Positions 45,496 to 57,500 of a stretch of DNA of 64,000 nucleotides are shown here, piece by piece. Within the stretch, counting starts at the first letter, position 1. Each line of letters opens with the position of its first letter. The notes under the pieces are model-generated. The model was given only the letters and a program-made list of their open reading frames with translations, was not told where the DNA came from and did no database searches. The stretch spans positions 62,001 through 126,000 of the forward strand of contig QWDQ01000003.1 in assembly GCA_003868215.1 (NCBI GenBank). The letters are read 5' to 3'. The stretch is from Pseudophaeomoniella oleicola (lineage: Eukaryota; Ascomycota; Eurotiomycetes; Phaeomoniellales; Phaeomoniellaceae). The position numbers and the translations under genes were made by a program.

Positions 45496-46246
45496 GTCAG
45501 GCGTTTGACCAGCCACCCTCCAATGACTGTTGAGCGATAGAAGGCGATGAGAGACGAAACGTCGGAGAACTGAATGGAAAGCAGAACGAGAACCTCGATA
45601 TGTCTGGATCGAAGGCTGGCGAATCAGAAGTATGACGATTAGTCGTCGATCAATTTCACGGATCGCGACTTCTCCCGACGCGGACTGTGGGGAAGGTCAA
45701 GCGGGACAGCGGGGCAGCGGGACAGCGGGAGAGAAGGCCGAAAAAGGAAATCAACATCCGTCGAGATAATGTTACAGTAAGCCGGACGATGGGATACCAT
45801 ATAATTAATTAATGCCAATGCCCAGGTTTGCCTTGCCCATTGACTCCACGGTTAGGATCTACTATTACTACGTCTTTTCAACGTCCTTAGCCGGCCCGTA
45901 TACCTTGCCCAATCTGACCCCATGGATTATTCGATATCGAGGGCAATCAATGCAACATGTTACCAAAATGAGCCTTTTAAGGCAGGCCTGGGAAGAACTT
46001 TGACTGTGAATGTCTTGATATTGACTAGCATTCCAATGAGCTTTCGCCTAGGTTGAACGTGAGCAATCTTAATTCCACCGTAAGCTCCTACTCCATGACT
46101 TAATGTTCTGTAGCACCCCGCCTAGGTAAAGCAGCATCTGCGCGGAGAGAGATGAAATGGCTGCAGCAGAAGTCAGGGTCCTGTCCATGAGCCGAACTGA
46201 CACTCACACCCCTACTGTTCGATGTGTATTGCATCTAGCTCTCGAT
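45496..46246. other. Intergenic with short tandem repeat
   Basis: NRAMP promoter side. A tandem GCGGGACA/GCGGGGCA repeat lies at about 45700-45731. No gene seen. Confidence 0.6.
45700..45731. repeat. Short tandem repeat, unit about 8 bp (AGCGGGAC)
   Basis: About four copies of a GC-rich 8-bp unit in noncoding DNA upstream of the NRAMP gene. Confidence 0.7.
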
Positions 46247-49200
46247 CTAGTCAATCAGCTCAACAACATCCTTGAATTCCTCGATAAATGCGGGATCGAA
46301 TCCTTCCCACTTGGCCATTTGCTCGCGCTCTTTTCTGACTATCTCATTTTCGTCTTTCTCATCATCGTCAGATCTGGATTCACCACGTGAAGTGACACTC
46401 GGGACATCTCGCAGCGTGTTGAAGGGTTCAGGTTGCTTGCCACAAGCAAAGTGTTCTCTTGCGCTGTTCTTGGCTGCAGAATGAGCCAATGACTTGTCCG
46501 AAACTTTATGCCTACCCTCCCGGTCGCTGAGATCTAGGCCACACGCGGCGGACGTGCCCAAGGCCTCTGTACTATTGCTTGGTAAGATTTCTGGGGACTT
46601 AGGAAGTTCCACGTCACATGTTGCTCGTGATCGCTCCAAGTCAGGCCCAATGGTGTCACTGCTCGTAAAGTCATCATCTTCAAACAAGAAATCTGCAGAG
46701 ATCTTCGCCTTCTTTCGAATGCCCACGCGGCCGTTGGGATGGTGCGGGAAATCGTCGGCATCGTCTTCAGTGTCGCCTCCTCTTTTGCGGCGGTAGTTTT
46801 TGGATGCTGGGCTATTCTGTCTAGCATCGCTTATGTTTTCGAGGTAGCTCTCTATCTCTGGATCTGAAAGACCAAACTCGTTGTCACTGGCTGCCTCATC
46901 CTGTGGGAGCCCCTGAGCTATAATCATTCTGGAATGTGGGAGATCATTGACTTCGAGATCATTCAACCAGTCAGCATCAAAGTCGCTGGACATCTGCGCT
47001 TGCTCGGTTGTGTTTTCTGATGAGGGGTCAAGGAGGTAGGAAAGTCTTTGCTCGTGATAATCTTTGTGCGGGTAAACAGCAAGCTTATGGGATGAAGTAC
47101 GGGTTGACTGTGCACCTCCTGTCTTTCCATGCACAGCCGACAAACTCTGAGCATCCATTGCAGCGGGTTTAGCCTGGCGACTTCTTCTCTCGAAGGCAGA
47201 TGTAGCTTTTTTGAAAGGTGTCTCTGCATGACTCAAGCTAATAGAGTCTACTGCCTTATACGCCTTTCCTGGTGGACATAGATCCCGATTTTCGATCGTT
47301 GTGGCCCCTTTCGGAGGCTTGGGTCTTTTGTCGAGACCTTCACGGCAACAAAGGTGCTTACAACTATTCGGCTATCAATAAGTGTTTATTGCAGGGAATA
47401 TTGAGACTACTTACGACGTCTTGTCCTTGCATGGATGATTGCATTTCCATTTGCCATTTTCCAAACGTGATGGCATCCAGGTATGCTGGTCACGATCTCT
47501 GTTCTGCTGTCTATGGTTGTCTGATGAGGCCTTGCTATGATGGAGATCCATTGTGTTCGAGTGGGATGGAATCTGTGAAGCAGTATCTGAGCACCTGATG
47601 TCAGTGAGTACCCCAGAAGGACCAATCTGTTATATATACCAGCGGCCAGAAGGTCTGCATCCTCCAGATCGTCGTCACCAAAATCGACCTCCTCAAAACC
47701 TCTACTATTAGAGACATTCGAACGGACCTTCTGCACATCCTCACTCTTGGCTGGGAACAAAGATGGTGGCAGGTCAGGCTTCACGTCTGCAGAACGTAGT
47801 GTTCCTGCAACCTCGTCGCACATCACATAGCACGTGACCCATTGCATTGCTGAACTGAAAGCGGGGGTGAGAATGATCTCGTGCCCGTTTCGAACCTTCT
47901 CAGCATGCATTCTTCGGAAGTCAACAAGCGTTCCGTCGCTAAGTTCAGCTAGGAAAGATACATAGACCGGCCGCCTTTGGAAAACCAGCGGTGGTTTTTC
48001 GTTGAGGAAACCAATCTCAGCCTTGATCTTGACGCTTACCGGCGATTGTCTATATTGCTTTCCTGTTCCGACTATCTTTGCTGAGACCCTCAACTTTGGA
48101 AACCTCTCTAATTGACTGAGAAGTTTCATGCCAAATGGCGGGTTTTTGACTAAGACCGCTTCAATGCGATGGGCTTCGACGGCTTCAAGTGCTTCGATGC
48201 TGTTGATCCCTACATTCGCGAGCTTTCTCACCGCAACATTACCGACGCCTTCCAGCTGCTTCAATTGCAATGGCGAATTGTCCCAAACCCTCGCGCTGAA
48301 GCTCCTGGCCAATTCTAAGGCATGACGTGCTCCCACGGCATCGTTCCGCTCAATTTGGCAGTCTATGATACAACGTATCAAGCGGTTGATGTTCTGAAGA
48401 ACATAGATCTTGTCCTGGATGAAGGTGTACTTATGTTTTCCGAAGGTTTCGTTGGTAGGGTAGTCCATACCACCAAGTTCTGCCTGCAGCAAGAGAGAAA
48501 CTTTGTGTGCTGGTACTGTAATATCGACCTTGATAGGATATTTGATACTGCTGTCTCTGTTGACCTCTTTGAACAATGATTTCTCGCCTGGTCTGAACCG
48601 AAAATCCTGGAATTCCGCAGCTTGGGCAATAACAGAGATCTAGGAGAAGTGAGTAACAGCTTGAGAGGATGTTAATGCTGCTTACCATTTCAGACATCTT
48701 GGCTTTAGATGGGAGTGACATGAGACCTTGCATTGTTTCGAACTTGATGTAATAACGTGCCATTGCCTCGCCGAATGCGGTGGATTTGAGGAAGGATGTA
48801 TCAGCGACGAGATTGTTGTCCTTGAGGAGTTTAATGTCTCCGGCACAAATTTGCTCCAACCGGATTTTCTCATCTTTCGCTTCAGCAACCTCTTTGAGTC
48901 GGTAATAGCCTGGGTTACACTGTAGTCTGACAAATAGAAAAGTTCCCGCAAGCCATCGCTTTGCAGAGGCGAGGTCAGAGATGGTACCAAGGCCGATTTC
49001 AGCGTTCAGATGATCGATGAGGTTGAGATGCAAGCAGCTCTCTAGCTTCTCCTCACCTCCGATAAGCTTCTTATAGTTCTGTGTTTTCTCCTGCCGGGTC
49101 AGTATGACAGCAACAGCTGACGATTCAAACTGTGGACGGCCAGCACGACCAAGCATCTGTGTCATCTCTAGATCTGGATACTCCTGCATTCCCTTATCGG

Positions 49201-51096
49201 TATAGGAAGATGTACCTTTGATTACAACGAGATAACAAGGCAAATTTACCCCAACAGCAAGGGTTGAAGTACAGCAGATGATGCTGAGATCGGTTTTGAG
49301 GAACATTTTCTCGATAGCTGTTCTATCGGACTGCGAAACCCCGGCGTGGTGGAAGGCAACGCCATTCCTCACGGTCTCTGATATTGTATCAGCAAAAGAC
49401 ATACATGAGCGGCTATACGTACGATCAAGCAAAGAGTTTTCGAACTTCACTCTACCAGGTAGGGGTTTCCAGAGCCTCCTAGTCTCATTCATATTCGACC
49501 ATGATTCAGCGAGATTCTTAGCAGTTTGCTCACAGCTCTTTCTTGTGCAACAGAATATCAAGATTGGACGTCGTTGTGCGTGCTTTGCAATAACCTCCAA
49601 CAGCCTAATATATTAGATGTGAGTGATGAAAAATGCTTTATAATACGTACTTTGAGTCAAGCATTTTGTCAAAGGCGAAGCCATTGCCATTGGAAGGATA
49701 GCCGTAGACATGTTTTTCAAGCTGTACAGGTCTGAACTCCTCTCCAAATACTTCGCTATGCGCTGGTAAGTACGGATGGAAGCTGTCCTTACCCAGCCAC
49801 GCCGCCACGTCGTCTGGATTGGGAACGGTTGCACTGAGAGCGACAAAACGTACGTTGCTTCCTACAGATTTCATACGAGATACCACGGCTTCAAGGGTGG
49901 CACCACGGCTATCCTTCAAGATGTGGACTTCATCAATCAAGAAGAGCTTGATCATCTGCATGAGTTTGATGTGGTCTCTCCATTTCCGTGTGACACTGTC
50001 CCATTTCTCTGGAGTGGTGATAATGATACTCGCGCTTTGGACACTCTTGAGCTGAGCATGTGGAGTATCACCAGTAAGTTCTGCACACTTCAAGTCGAGC
50101 TTCCCGAACTTCTCATTCCAGTCACGGTACCTTTCTGAGCATAATGATTTTGTAGGTGCCTGGTAGACGATCTTGAAATCTCCTTGCTTCAAGACATGCA
50201 TAAGTCTAAAGATGGCCAATTCCATTATGACTGTCTTGCCACTCCCTGTCGGCGCTGATACTACAAGGTTCTCGTCTGACCCAAAAGCGGTCTTGAAAGT
50301 TCTCGACTGGACTGCATTGAAGAGTGGAAAGTCGTAAAGGCTGCTGAACCTGTCCGGTAATTCGCTTTTTGGCAGGAGTGATATACCTTGGACAATCGGA
50401 GGAGCATGACCGAGCAGGATTTGCATTGGAACAATAGGTTCATCGCTAGATGTGTGATGCGGTCCATGGAGTGGGGTCATGAGTGTTGCGCCAGAGGCCT
50501 GTGGACGACCGTCATAGTAGACCTGGTTCCGCGGTTGAAGGCGACTGTTGCTTTCAGCTTTAGAAAGTCGAATCGTTGGGCTCGATACTGGGTGACTGGA
50601 TGATGAAGAACTCATTCCTAGTAAACGTCTTGCCGGACTTGCTTCTGTGAACTATATTTTAACCGCTATCCAGTGGATACCACTGGTGGCTTACCTGACA
50701 CATCACCACCTTCTCTGGAGAAGAATGGGGGTGACCTAGTTGATGCTGTGGAAGGCAAAGAGAGCCTGGTCATTCCACGACTAGCTCGCCACTGTCTCTC
50801 ATGTGACTGTTCAGCTAAGAGCTCTCTATCTAGTAGAACCATCTTAGTGCTGCGATCAATATATGGCAGAGTAGCTCACCAAAGTCATCCAGTGGCGCAT
50901 CGTCACCCATATATGTCATATTGCTGGAAAAGTCTCCTTTCAATGGCGAGAGGCCATCGAACTGGCTTCCATGACCCACATACCCTTCCCGCTGAAAGTA
51001 GTGACTCGGTTGTGTGCTCGAGTGGTGAGCATGATGAGAGCTCGAGGCTGGAGGAGCAGACTCCAAAGCGGCCAGAAACCTCTCCGCAGCATCCAT
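46247..51096 (-). CDS. MER3: Meiotic DNA helicase MER3/HFM1
   Basis: SF2 Ski2-like helicase needed for meiotic crossover formation. Seven exons: 50880-51096, 50695-50829, 49651-50617, 48686-49604, 47640-48639, 47415-47586 and 46247-47363; 1508 aa in frame. Motifs: Walker A VSAPTGSGKT, box LIDEVHIL, motif III LSATVPNPDDV, FHHAGVSQSDR, and motif VI MLGRAGRPQF. A winged-helix and Sec63 domain follow, with the HhH-like LEGVGNVAVRKLANVGINS. A C-terminal zinc knuckle CNHPCKDKTSCKHLCC is formed across the 51-nt intron 6, in agreement with the family. The C-terminal 330 aa are acidic and disordered. The first two exons were assigned by phase and reading, so the N-terminal 117 aa are less certain than the rest. 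Presence implies conserved meiotic machinery. Confidence 0.95.
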
Positions 51097-51641
51097 GTTC
51101 AGACTATCGAAACATTTACGAACTGTGTCAAGGAATCAACAATTGGACATAAGTTCATGATCGACCATGCAACGGAAGAAGAGGACTCCACAACCACGAA
51201 TCGATGGTTTCAAGGAAGATTTATGAAAGAAATGACAAGACAGTGGAAAAGAAGGAAATGAGGATCGGATGATTGACCGCCTGCCCACTTGCAAGAAACG
51301 AGAACTTTCAAACCACACGGCCGCTGGGAATATGCAATGGATGAAACGTGTCTCCACGGACAGAATATTTGGCATCATATCTCGTCACTATAAAAGATAC
51401 CTCCTAGACCACGAATCTCTTGCATGTGGCCTTGAGAGGTTTTGGGAACAGGTGGTTTTGCATCGGATGGCATATCTATGTCTGAAGTCTTCCGTGATAT
51501 GGTATATGCAAAGACGGGATACGTCCAACGGAAAACATTGGCAGCTTTTTCTGTGCAACGCCAACGTCTCGTCATTTCGTCAGAGTAAGGGGTATCAACA
51601 ACTGCAGGAGGATTAAAGCCCAACACTTCCAAAGCCTGTAA
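51097..51641. other. Intergenic upstream of MER3
   Basis: 545 bp. Directly after the stop of the nucleotide-sugar transporter, the same frame stays open for 88 codons (down to 51375). No independent gene is supported. Confidence 0.5.
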
Positions 51642-53106
51642 TTAGTCCTTATGCTTTTCAAAATATTCCCGACTCGCCGCCAGTCGGCTATGTTGTCTGG
51701 GAGATGGTGGCCGTGATGTGGATAGACCGGCCTCTTTCATGAAGGGGGAGACTGGTAGCTTGATGGACCTGTCGTTCACCGGTACCTGCAAGTCAACCGT
51801 GGCTTTCTCGAGACCATGAATTTTAATGGGTGGTGGCCGCATTCGCTGCCGTCCATCCTGCACGTTGTATAGCCAGGTTGCACAGAGCACAAGAGCAGTG
51901 CCAGCAACAAACTAAAGAACGGTAGTTAGCATCGAAGCGGACTGGATTTAGTCGAACTCACATTCCCAGTAGCCTTGAAATCGAAGAACAGAAAACTAGC
52001 CAGCGAACTGAGTACCATGCTGATGCTCGTCGCAAAGTTTTTAGAAATGTTATCGGCGTAAAATATACAGAATGCGGCTATGATGCCGCCAAATGCTTGC
52101 ACTCCAATTGTTACAAGCACCACCCAGTTATACCCATCAAAGAATCCGTTCTTTGCAATGGTTGGACCATCAAGAAATATGACGCCAATGAAGAACGATG
52201 GAAACAGCGAATAGATCGCAAGTTGCACATTCCGAACCCATAGAGACGTCTTCTCGGGAGAGTCCTTGAGGACCTTTTCAAAATAAACCCCACCCAGACC
52301 GGAGAAGACGCACAGGCCCATGACGGCCAGCAGCCCTAGCGCCGCGTTCACACGCGGGTTGAGGAGAAGTTCATCCTCTTCTATGCCTTCATACGTCGCA
52401 GAGCGTTTGCTAAGATGTGATCCTACTGGATCTCCTAACTCCTCATCCACTCCAAAATGGCGCGGGATGTGTACTCTCATGTGAGTTCCTTCACTCAGAG
52501 GGCCGGTAGACCCATGAGGCACCGATACTATTATGACGCCCAGCATCAATAATAACAATGCTGCCCACTTCCTCATTGTAAGTCTTTGTCCTAAAATAGC
52601 AACGCTGAATATGGCGGTCACAATGATCTTCACTTGATACGTGACTTGAAACGTCGCAGCATCGAGGTTCGATATTCCGATGTATTGGAGGTTGTTGGCG
52701 AGAGTATAGAGACAGGCTGGAATCGCCATTTTCCAGCTATCGCCCGTGAAAATGGCGCTAAACAGTGCGCCGAAGAGAGAAGTTGCGGGCGCACTTCGTG
52801 GGAGGTTTTGCGAAGTTTCGTATAGAGCGAAGGTAAGGCAGACAGCCAATTTGAGTAATTCGTGAAGGAATACGGCCGTCGATGGAAGATAGCGATGTCC
52901 TCCGAGCTGAGGCATTACTCGCGAGTAGTGCAATAGCTACAAGTCCAGTCAGTCACACGCCTGTTGGATCCGGGTTCCGTCGACGTACCAGTACGCAGGA
53001 CGAGTATTGCACGGTCAACTGTGAAGGGATGAGCAATTTGGCATCAGCAAGTCTAGCCGTGACCTCATACCATTGTCAGTGACAATTCCCGGAGGGGCAT
53101 GCCCAT
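51642..53106 (-). CDS. UDP-galactose-type nucleotide-sugar transporter (SLC35A family)
   Basis: Golgi antiporter importing a UDP-sugar for glycosylation. Four exons: 53071-53106 (36 nt), 52989-53018 (30 nt), 51962-52936 and 51642-51911; 436 aa in frame. The first three exons join to GMPLRELSLTMLTVQYSSCV, then LLLHYSRVMPQLGGHRYLPS, the typical start of the family. Later marks are YTLANNLQYIGISNLDAATF QVTYQVKI, GVIIVSVPHGS and GLGGVYFEKVLKD. About ten membrane helices. Similar to Schizosaccharomyces Gms1. The two mini-exons have clean GT..AG introns of 52 nt each. A longer N-terminus using an upstream exon cannot be excluded. The C-terminal tail after the last helix is long and Pro/Ser/Arg-rich. 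Confidence 0.9.
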
Positions 53107-54523
53107 CCAGGTGGACGTCCTATGAGGCCCCTCCCCCATTGTTACCCCTGTGCTTTTCCCTCCTCCGCGGATAGATGTGAATCGACGGCGCTGCCAGGGT
53201 GGCTGTATTGTCAACAGTACAAAACAAACAGAGGCGACCGAATGTTTGACAGGAACTTGGCAAGGAGCGCAGTGAAAGGGAAAGATGCAAGGAAAGTCTA
53301 CGGTGAGTGGTTTCGGATGTTCGAATAACGATGGGTATGGAACGCATGATGGTGGCCTCAGCGCAATAGTCGAGGACGTATTAGCAGAGTCATGGCAGGG
53401 GTGATGGGGACACTTGAAACTAGGAACTTACCCTGCCAAGCGAAGTCAAGTATCCGATTTAAGGTGTGTCTTTGACATGGAGAAAAGGATAGTTTAACTA
53501 TAACGACGGCGATGACTGGATGCTCATCCGAGGAAATCTGGGGCTTTGGGTCCTTGGTGTTGAAGCCTAAACAAATTAGGTACGCGTGGAGTTCATTATA
53601 CGCGAATCCCAGTTCATGATCGCCAGTTGCTTGCTGCAGTGAAAGGAGGAAAAGGGTCAAAAGCAAGGCTGAACGGCCCAATGATGATTCGCGCGACAGT
53701 TGACCAGCAAGCCCAGCAAGCCCAGCAAGCCCCAGTGCTGGTTCAGGGTCGCTCAGTGGCTCTCCCATTGTCTAGATAGGCACCCTGTCTAATTTACCTA
53801 CCTATACTTTTCCTATTGCAACATGCGTTAGAAGAATAACTTGCACTGTGGCCATTCCATCACCACACCACCACACCGCTTCATTGAGAAGAGGGGCAAG
53901 CCACAATGACAGAATCGAGAGGCGCAAGTCCTGGTCAACAACAGTCACATCTCAGCTGAAAAGCAAAGGAAACTTGGAAGTGAGCTTCTTCTCGGGCCAG
54001 TTGATGACGAACATAATCTATGCCATACGAAGTTCTATCTACCGTTGTCGTTGAGGATCAGAATGAAAATCCTCTTCGCTAGATACCAATTTCCAATAAC
54101 GCTTGCTGTCAGTGAATTTCATTGAATATCAATTAGGGCAATTCCTCTCCTCATATCTCTAATGCCATAGTAAACATGTACCAGGCTCGCAGGTAAGCCA
54201 CAGGGAATGCAAGGCAAGGGGACTTAGAGCCATTTTGTACCTGATGGCGATATCCTACGTGGTTGCTCGTTTAGGCAATAGAAGCGAATTTCCGAATACG
54301 GAAGGTTGTCAATAAACATAACTTCACAGTGTCGTGAGTAATTAGCATGTGAATCGATAAGCTTCAAGATCAGAATTTCAGGCTATCATACGCAGGCTGC
54401 TCTCTATGGGAAAGGTGCTGCACATATTATTATCAGTACTAGCAGCAACATATTATGATGCTGCATTCCAGAGAGAGTATTTAGCGATATTGACTGCCAA
54501 TTCTTTGGCCGAATCCAAAGACC
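53107..54523. other. Intergenic, 1.4 kb, divergent
   Basis: Between the divergent transporter and AT-hook gene. Contains a 9-bp CAGCAAGCC tandem repeat (about 53705-53733) and AT-rich DNA from about 54050. A 136-codon minus-strand frame (53358-53768) is partly the repeat translated and has no domain; not called. Confidence 0.6.
53705..53733. repeat. 9-bp tandem repeat (CAGCAAGCC)
   Basis: Three consecutive copies; in one frame they would read Gly-Leu-Ala repeated, but the surrounding frame is not a convincing gene. Confidence 0.75.
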
Positions 54524-57500
54524 ATGTCGCACGCTCTTGAGCATTCTCCCACGCCATTCCATAACGAAAACCACCGATATAGCTCCTCCTCCCCAGATCC
54601 TCTGCAGTCTTCGCCAACGTCGATTCATGTCCGCCACAGCTCGCCTACTCGCCCGTCAGTCTCCCCGTCCAAGCGTAACACTCCGCGCAGCCTGAGGTTG
54701 CACGACCTGACTATCAGCACCCCTCCGAGGGCGAAGTATCGTCAAGAGAACGAAAGCAAACCACGTCCACAAACTTACGTTGCGTCTCAACAGCTGCCAG
54801 AAGGAGCGAGTCCGTGGCGCATACGAGTGACCGTGGAGGCAGAGCCTGAGAGTGAAGCCGAGACCGGTCGCTCGAAGATGCGAACACAAACTCTAAAAGT
54901 ACCACTGAAGGGCGCTGGTGACAGCGATGAAGAAAACGAGGAGGATCACGCCGAGACCGTCGATGCTGCTGACAGGAAGCCGCGTGGCAGGAAGGCTGCA
55001 CAGCCCTCACCAACAAAACCAAGAAAAAGGAGCGGTACGCCTGGAAGGCCGCGAAAACCTTCTAGGGCTAATAGGAAATCCCTCACCGATTTAGATGCTA
55101 CGGTCCTGGGAGATGACAGCGATGACCCGGACGCAAAACCGAAGAGGAAGAGGTCAAGAGCGAGGAAGTCCTCACAGCCGAAAAAGCTGAACGAGCTTGA
55201 CTGTGAAAAAGAGACGGACGTTGAAGGTGATGCCGCTACTGAAAATGCGAAAGGAAGCACTCGCAGTAAATCTCGAAGGAACCGTTCTTTCCAAATTGCT
55301 GAAGACATAGACAGCATGCAAACCTCCGGTAATGTGGAGAGCTTCACCGGGCAGGATTCGCCAAATCTACGTAAAATTGATCTTAACCGGGTTTCATTAC
55401 GAGCAAAAACTGCAGAATCTGGACAGGAGAAGCGTACAGAATGCCACGGGCTTCAAAACGACCTAGACGCCCACGATACCGAGAACGGAATGCAAGAACA
55501 GGACAAATGCCTCAACATCGCACCTGCAGAAGAGCGGGATTACCCTACACCAGTGTCGTCGCCCCAGACCAAAAGTCGGGATGACGTTGAAAACCAGAGT
55601 CACGATCCAACGGATGTACATGAAGAATTTGACTCCATATTAGAAAGTGAAGGCTTCACTATGATATCAATTGACTCGATACCCTCAGCTCGCCAATTTG
55701 TTAGCAGCCCTGCGGAGATGATGGAGCAGCAGCCCGCTCCTGAATCCCGTTCAAAAGGAGGACTTCAACCTCGCTTAAATACTGATGCAAATGGCTCTCC
55801 TTTTCCGGTCAGCTCTAGAGGTTTATCGGCAAATGTTGCTCCAGGAATAACAGATGACTCTGACATTTCCTCAACAATGCCCTCATCACCTCCTTCAAGC
55901 CTTCATCTGTCGGTGGCGGCGGCGACTGGGATCCCTGTACTCAGGGGTCATACTCCGGAAATTTCTTTCTCGTCTCCCAAATTACCATCTCCACCAAGAG
56001 TAACCGCTCACATACCGACCATCAACGTCGAAGAGAAACCTACTCCTCCCCGTCTAGCCAGGGTTATTCGTGCCGGAATAGCCCTCCAGAGCGCGCTCAG
56101 CCCGAAGAAGTCACGGGAAGCAGGAACAAGCCCTCTTCTACGTTCGTCCCACCACGGTCAAGATGGGTTCTTGGGTGCGGCACCAGAAGCGACCTCAACT
56201 AACTTTGACTTCGGCACGCAACGAGAACTGAGAGCTGGATTTAAACTTGGAGAGGAGCTTGCAAGGCAACGTGCGAGAAGCTCTTCTCCGGCGCCGCCTC
56301 AGACGCCCAAAAGGACATCAGACATGCCGTCTGGACCGGACACGGTACGGGCACAGCGTGAACAGGAATGGCAAAGGGAGCGTCAAGCAGTGAGTCAGCA
56401 AATTGATATGGCTAGCACAAGCCAGGTCATAGTCATCGATAGCGATGATGAAACAGAGCATGCCACGATTGAGCATTCTGGTTATGGACACGAGCATGTC
56501 CAAGCGCAAGAAGATGACGAGCACATACAAGAGGAAGAGGACGATGAGGATATCTGGTTACAAGAAGCCCACGATTCCAGCCAGCACTCCAATAACGCAC
56601 AACAGTCTATGCCTATATCCGAACCCAAACGAAGCAAAATCCCTAGCCCATGGAAGAGAGGTGAAAATGTCGACGAAAGCACATATTTAAGCCAGACAGA
56701 TATATCGGGGATGTTTTGGCAGGCCTCCAAGAGACCAGTGTCAAAAGTACGTATACCGGTTAGCAGCTCTCCTGAGAAGTCATTCGATCTTGGAAAGTTA
56801 CTAGGCGTAAAGCAGAGTCCTCAAAAGGTGTCCTTTAGCCCAAAGAAGGTCGACCTTAACAGCTCCAGCTTGGAGTCTTCGAGTGCTCAGGAGATTGAGG
56901 ACAGGCCCCAGAGTGATGCAGGAGAAAACCAGCAGTCAACGTCGATATATGATCCTGATGAGACTGCTGAAAATCTGGGTCACTCCAACATAGGTCACGC
57001 AGCAGACTTAGTGCAGATAGAGGGTGTTGAGAGTACTGCAGCAAGCATATCCTTCGACGAACCTTCCGAGATTAGCTCCAGTGAGCTGGAAGCCTCAGAT
57101 ATACCAATGATCAAAATACCTGTCAACTTTGGTGATGAGTCAAGCATTTCCAGAACAGAGATCATCGACGAAAACACTACGTATTCCGCTGGAACGGAAG
57201 AATCTAGCGTCGACTCGACCCGACATATCACCTCGGCCACGACTGATTTATCAATCGGGCACGAATCGTCAACCCTACCCCAGGCTTTTGCTACTACTCC
57301 GGCTGGTTGGTTGGGTAGACTAGGAGGAATTGCAGCATCGTGGTCAAAATCTCACGAGGTGACAGAGTCCAACAACGCCACACCGCAGGTTCCATCTTTG
57401 GAGGAGAGGGACGAATACAAACCCGTCTCCACCCTAGCCATCTCTTCCAGAGGACCCGACCAGTCCTCCACAACTCAAGCAACGCACCGTCCTAGGACAT

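Noticed and set aside
53358-53768. 136-codon minus-strand frame with a Gly-Leu-Ala repeat and a hydrophobic stretch
   Set aside because: The repeat is a 9-bp tandem repeat read through; no family resemblance, and no conserved motif.
54656-55347. Long minus-strand frames opposite the AT-hook gene
   Set aside because: Antisense shadows of a Ser/Lys/Arg-rich coding sequence.
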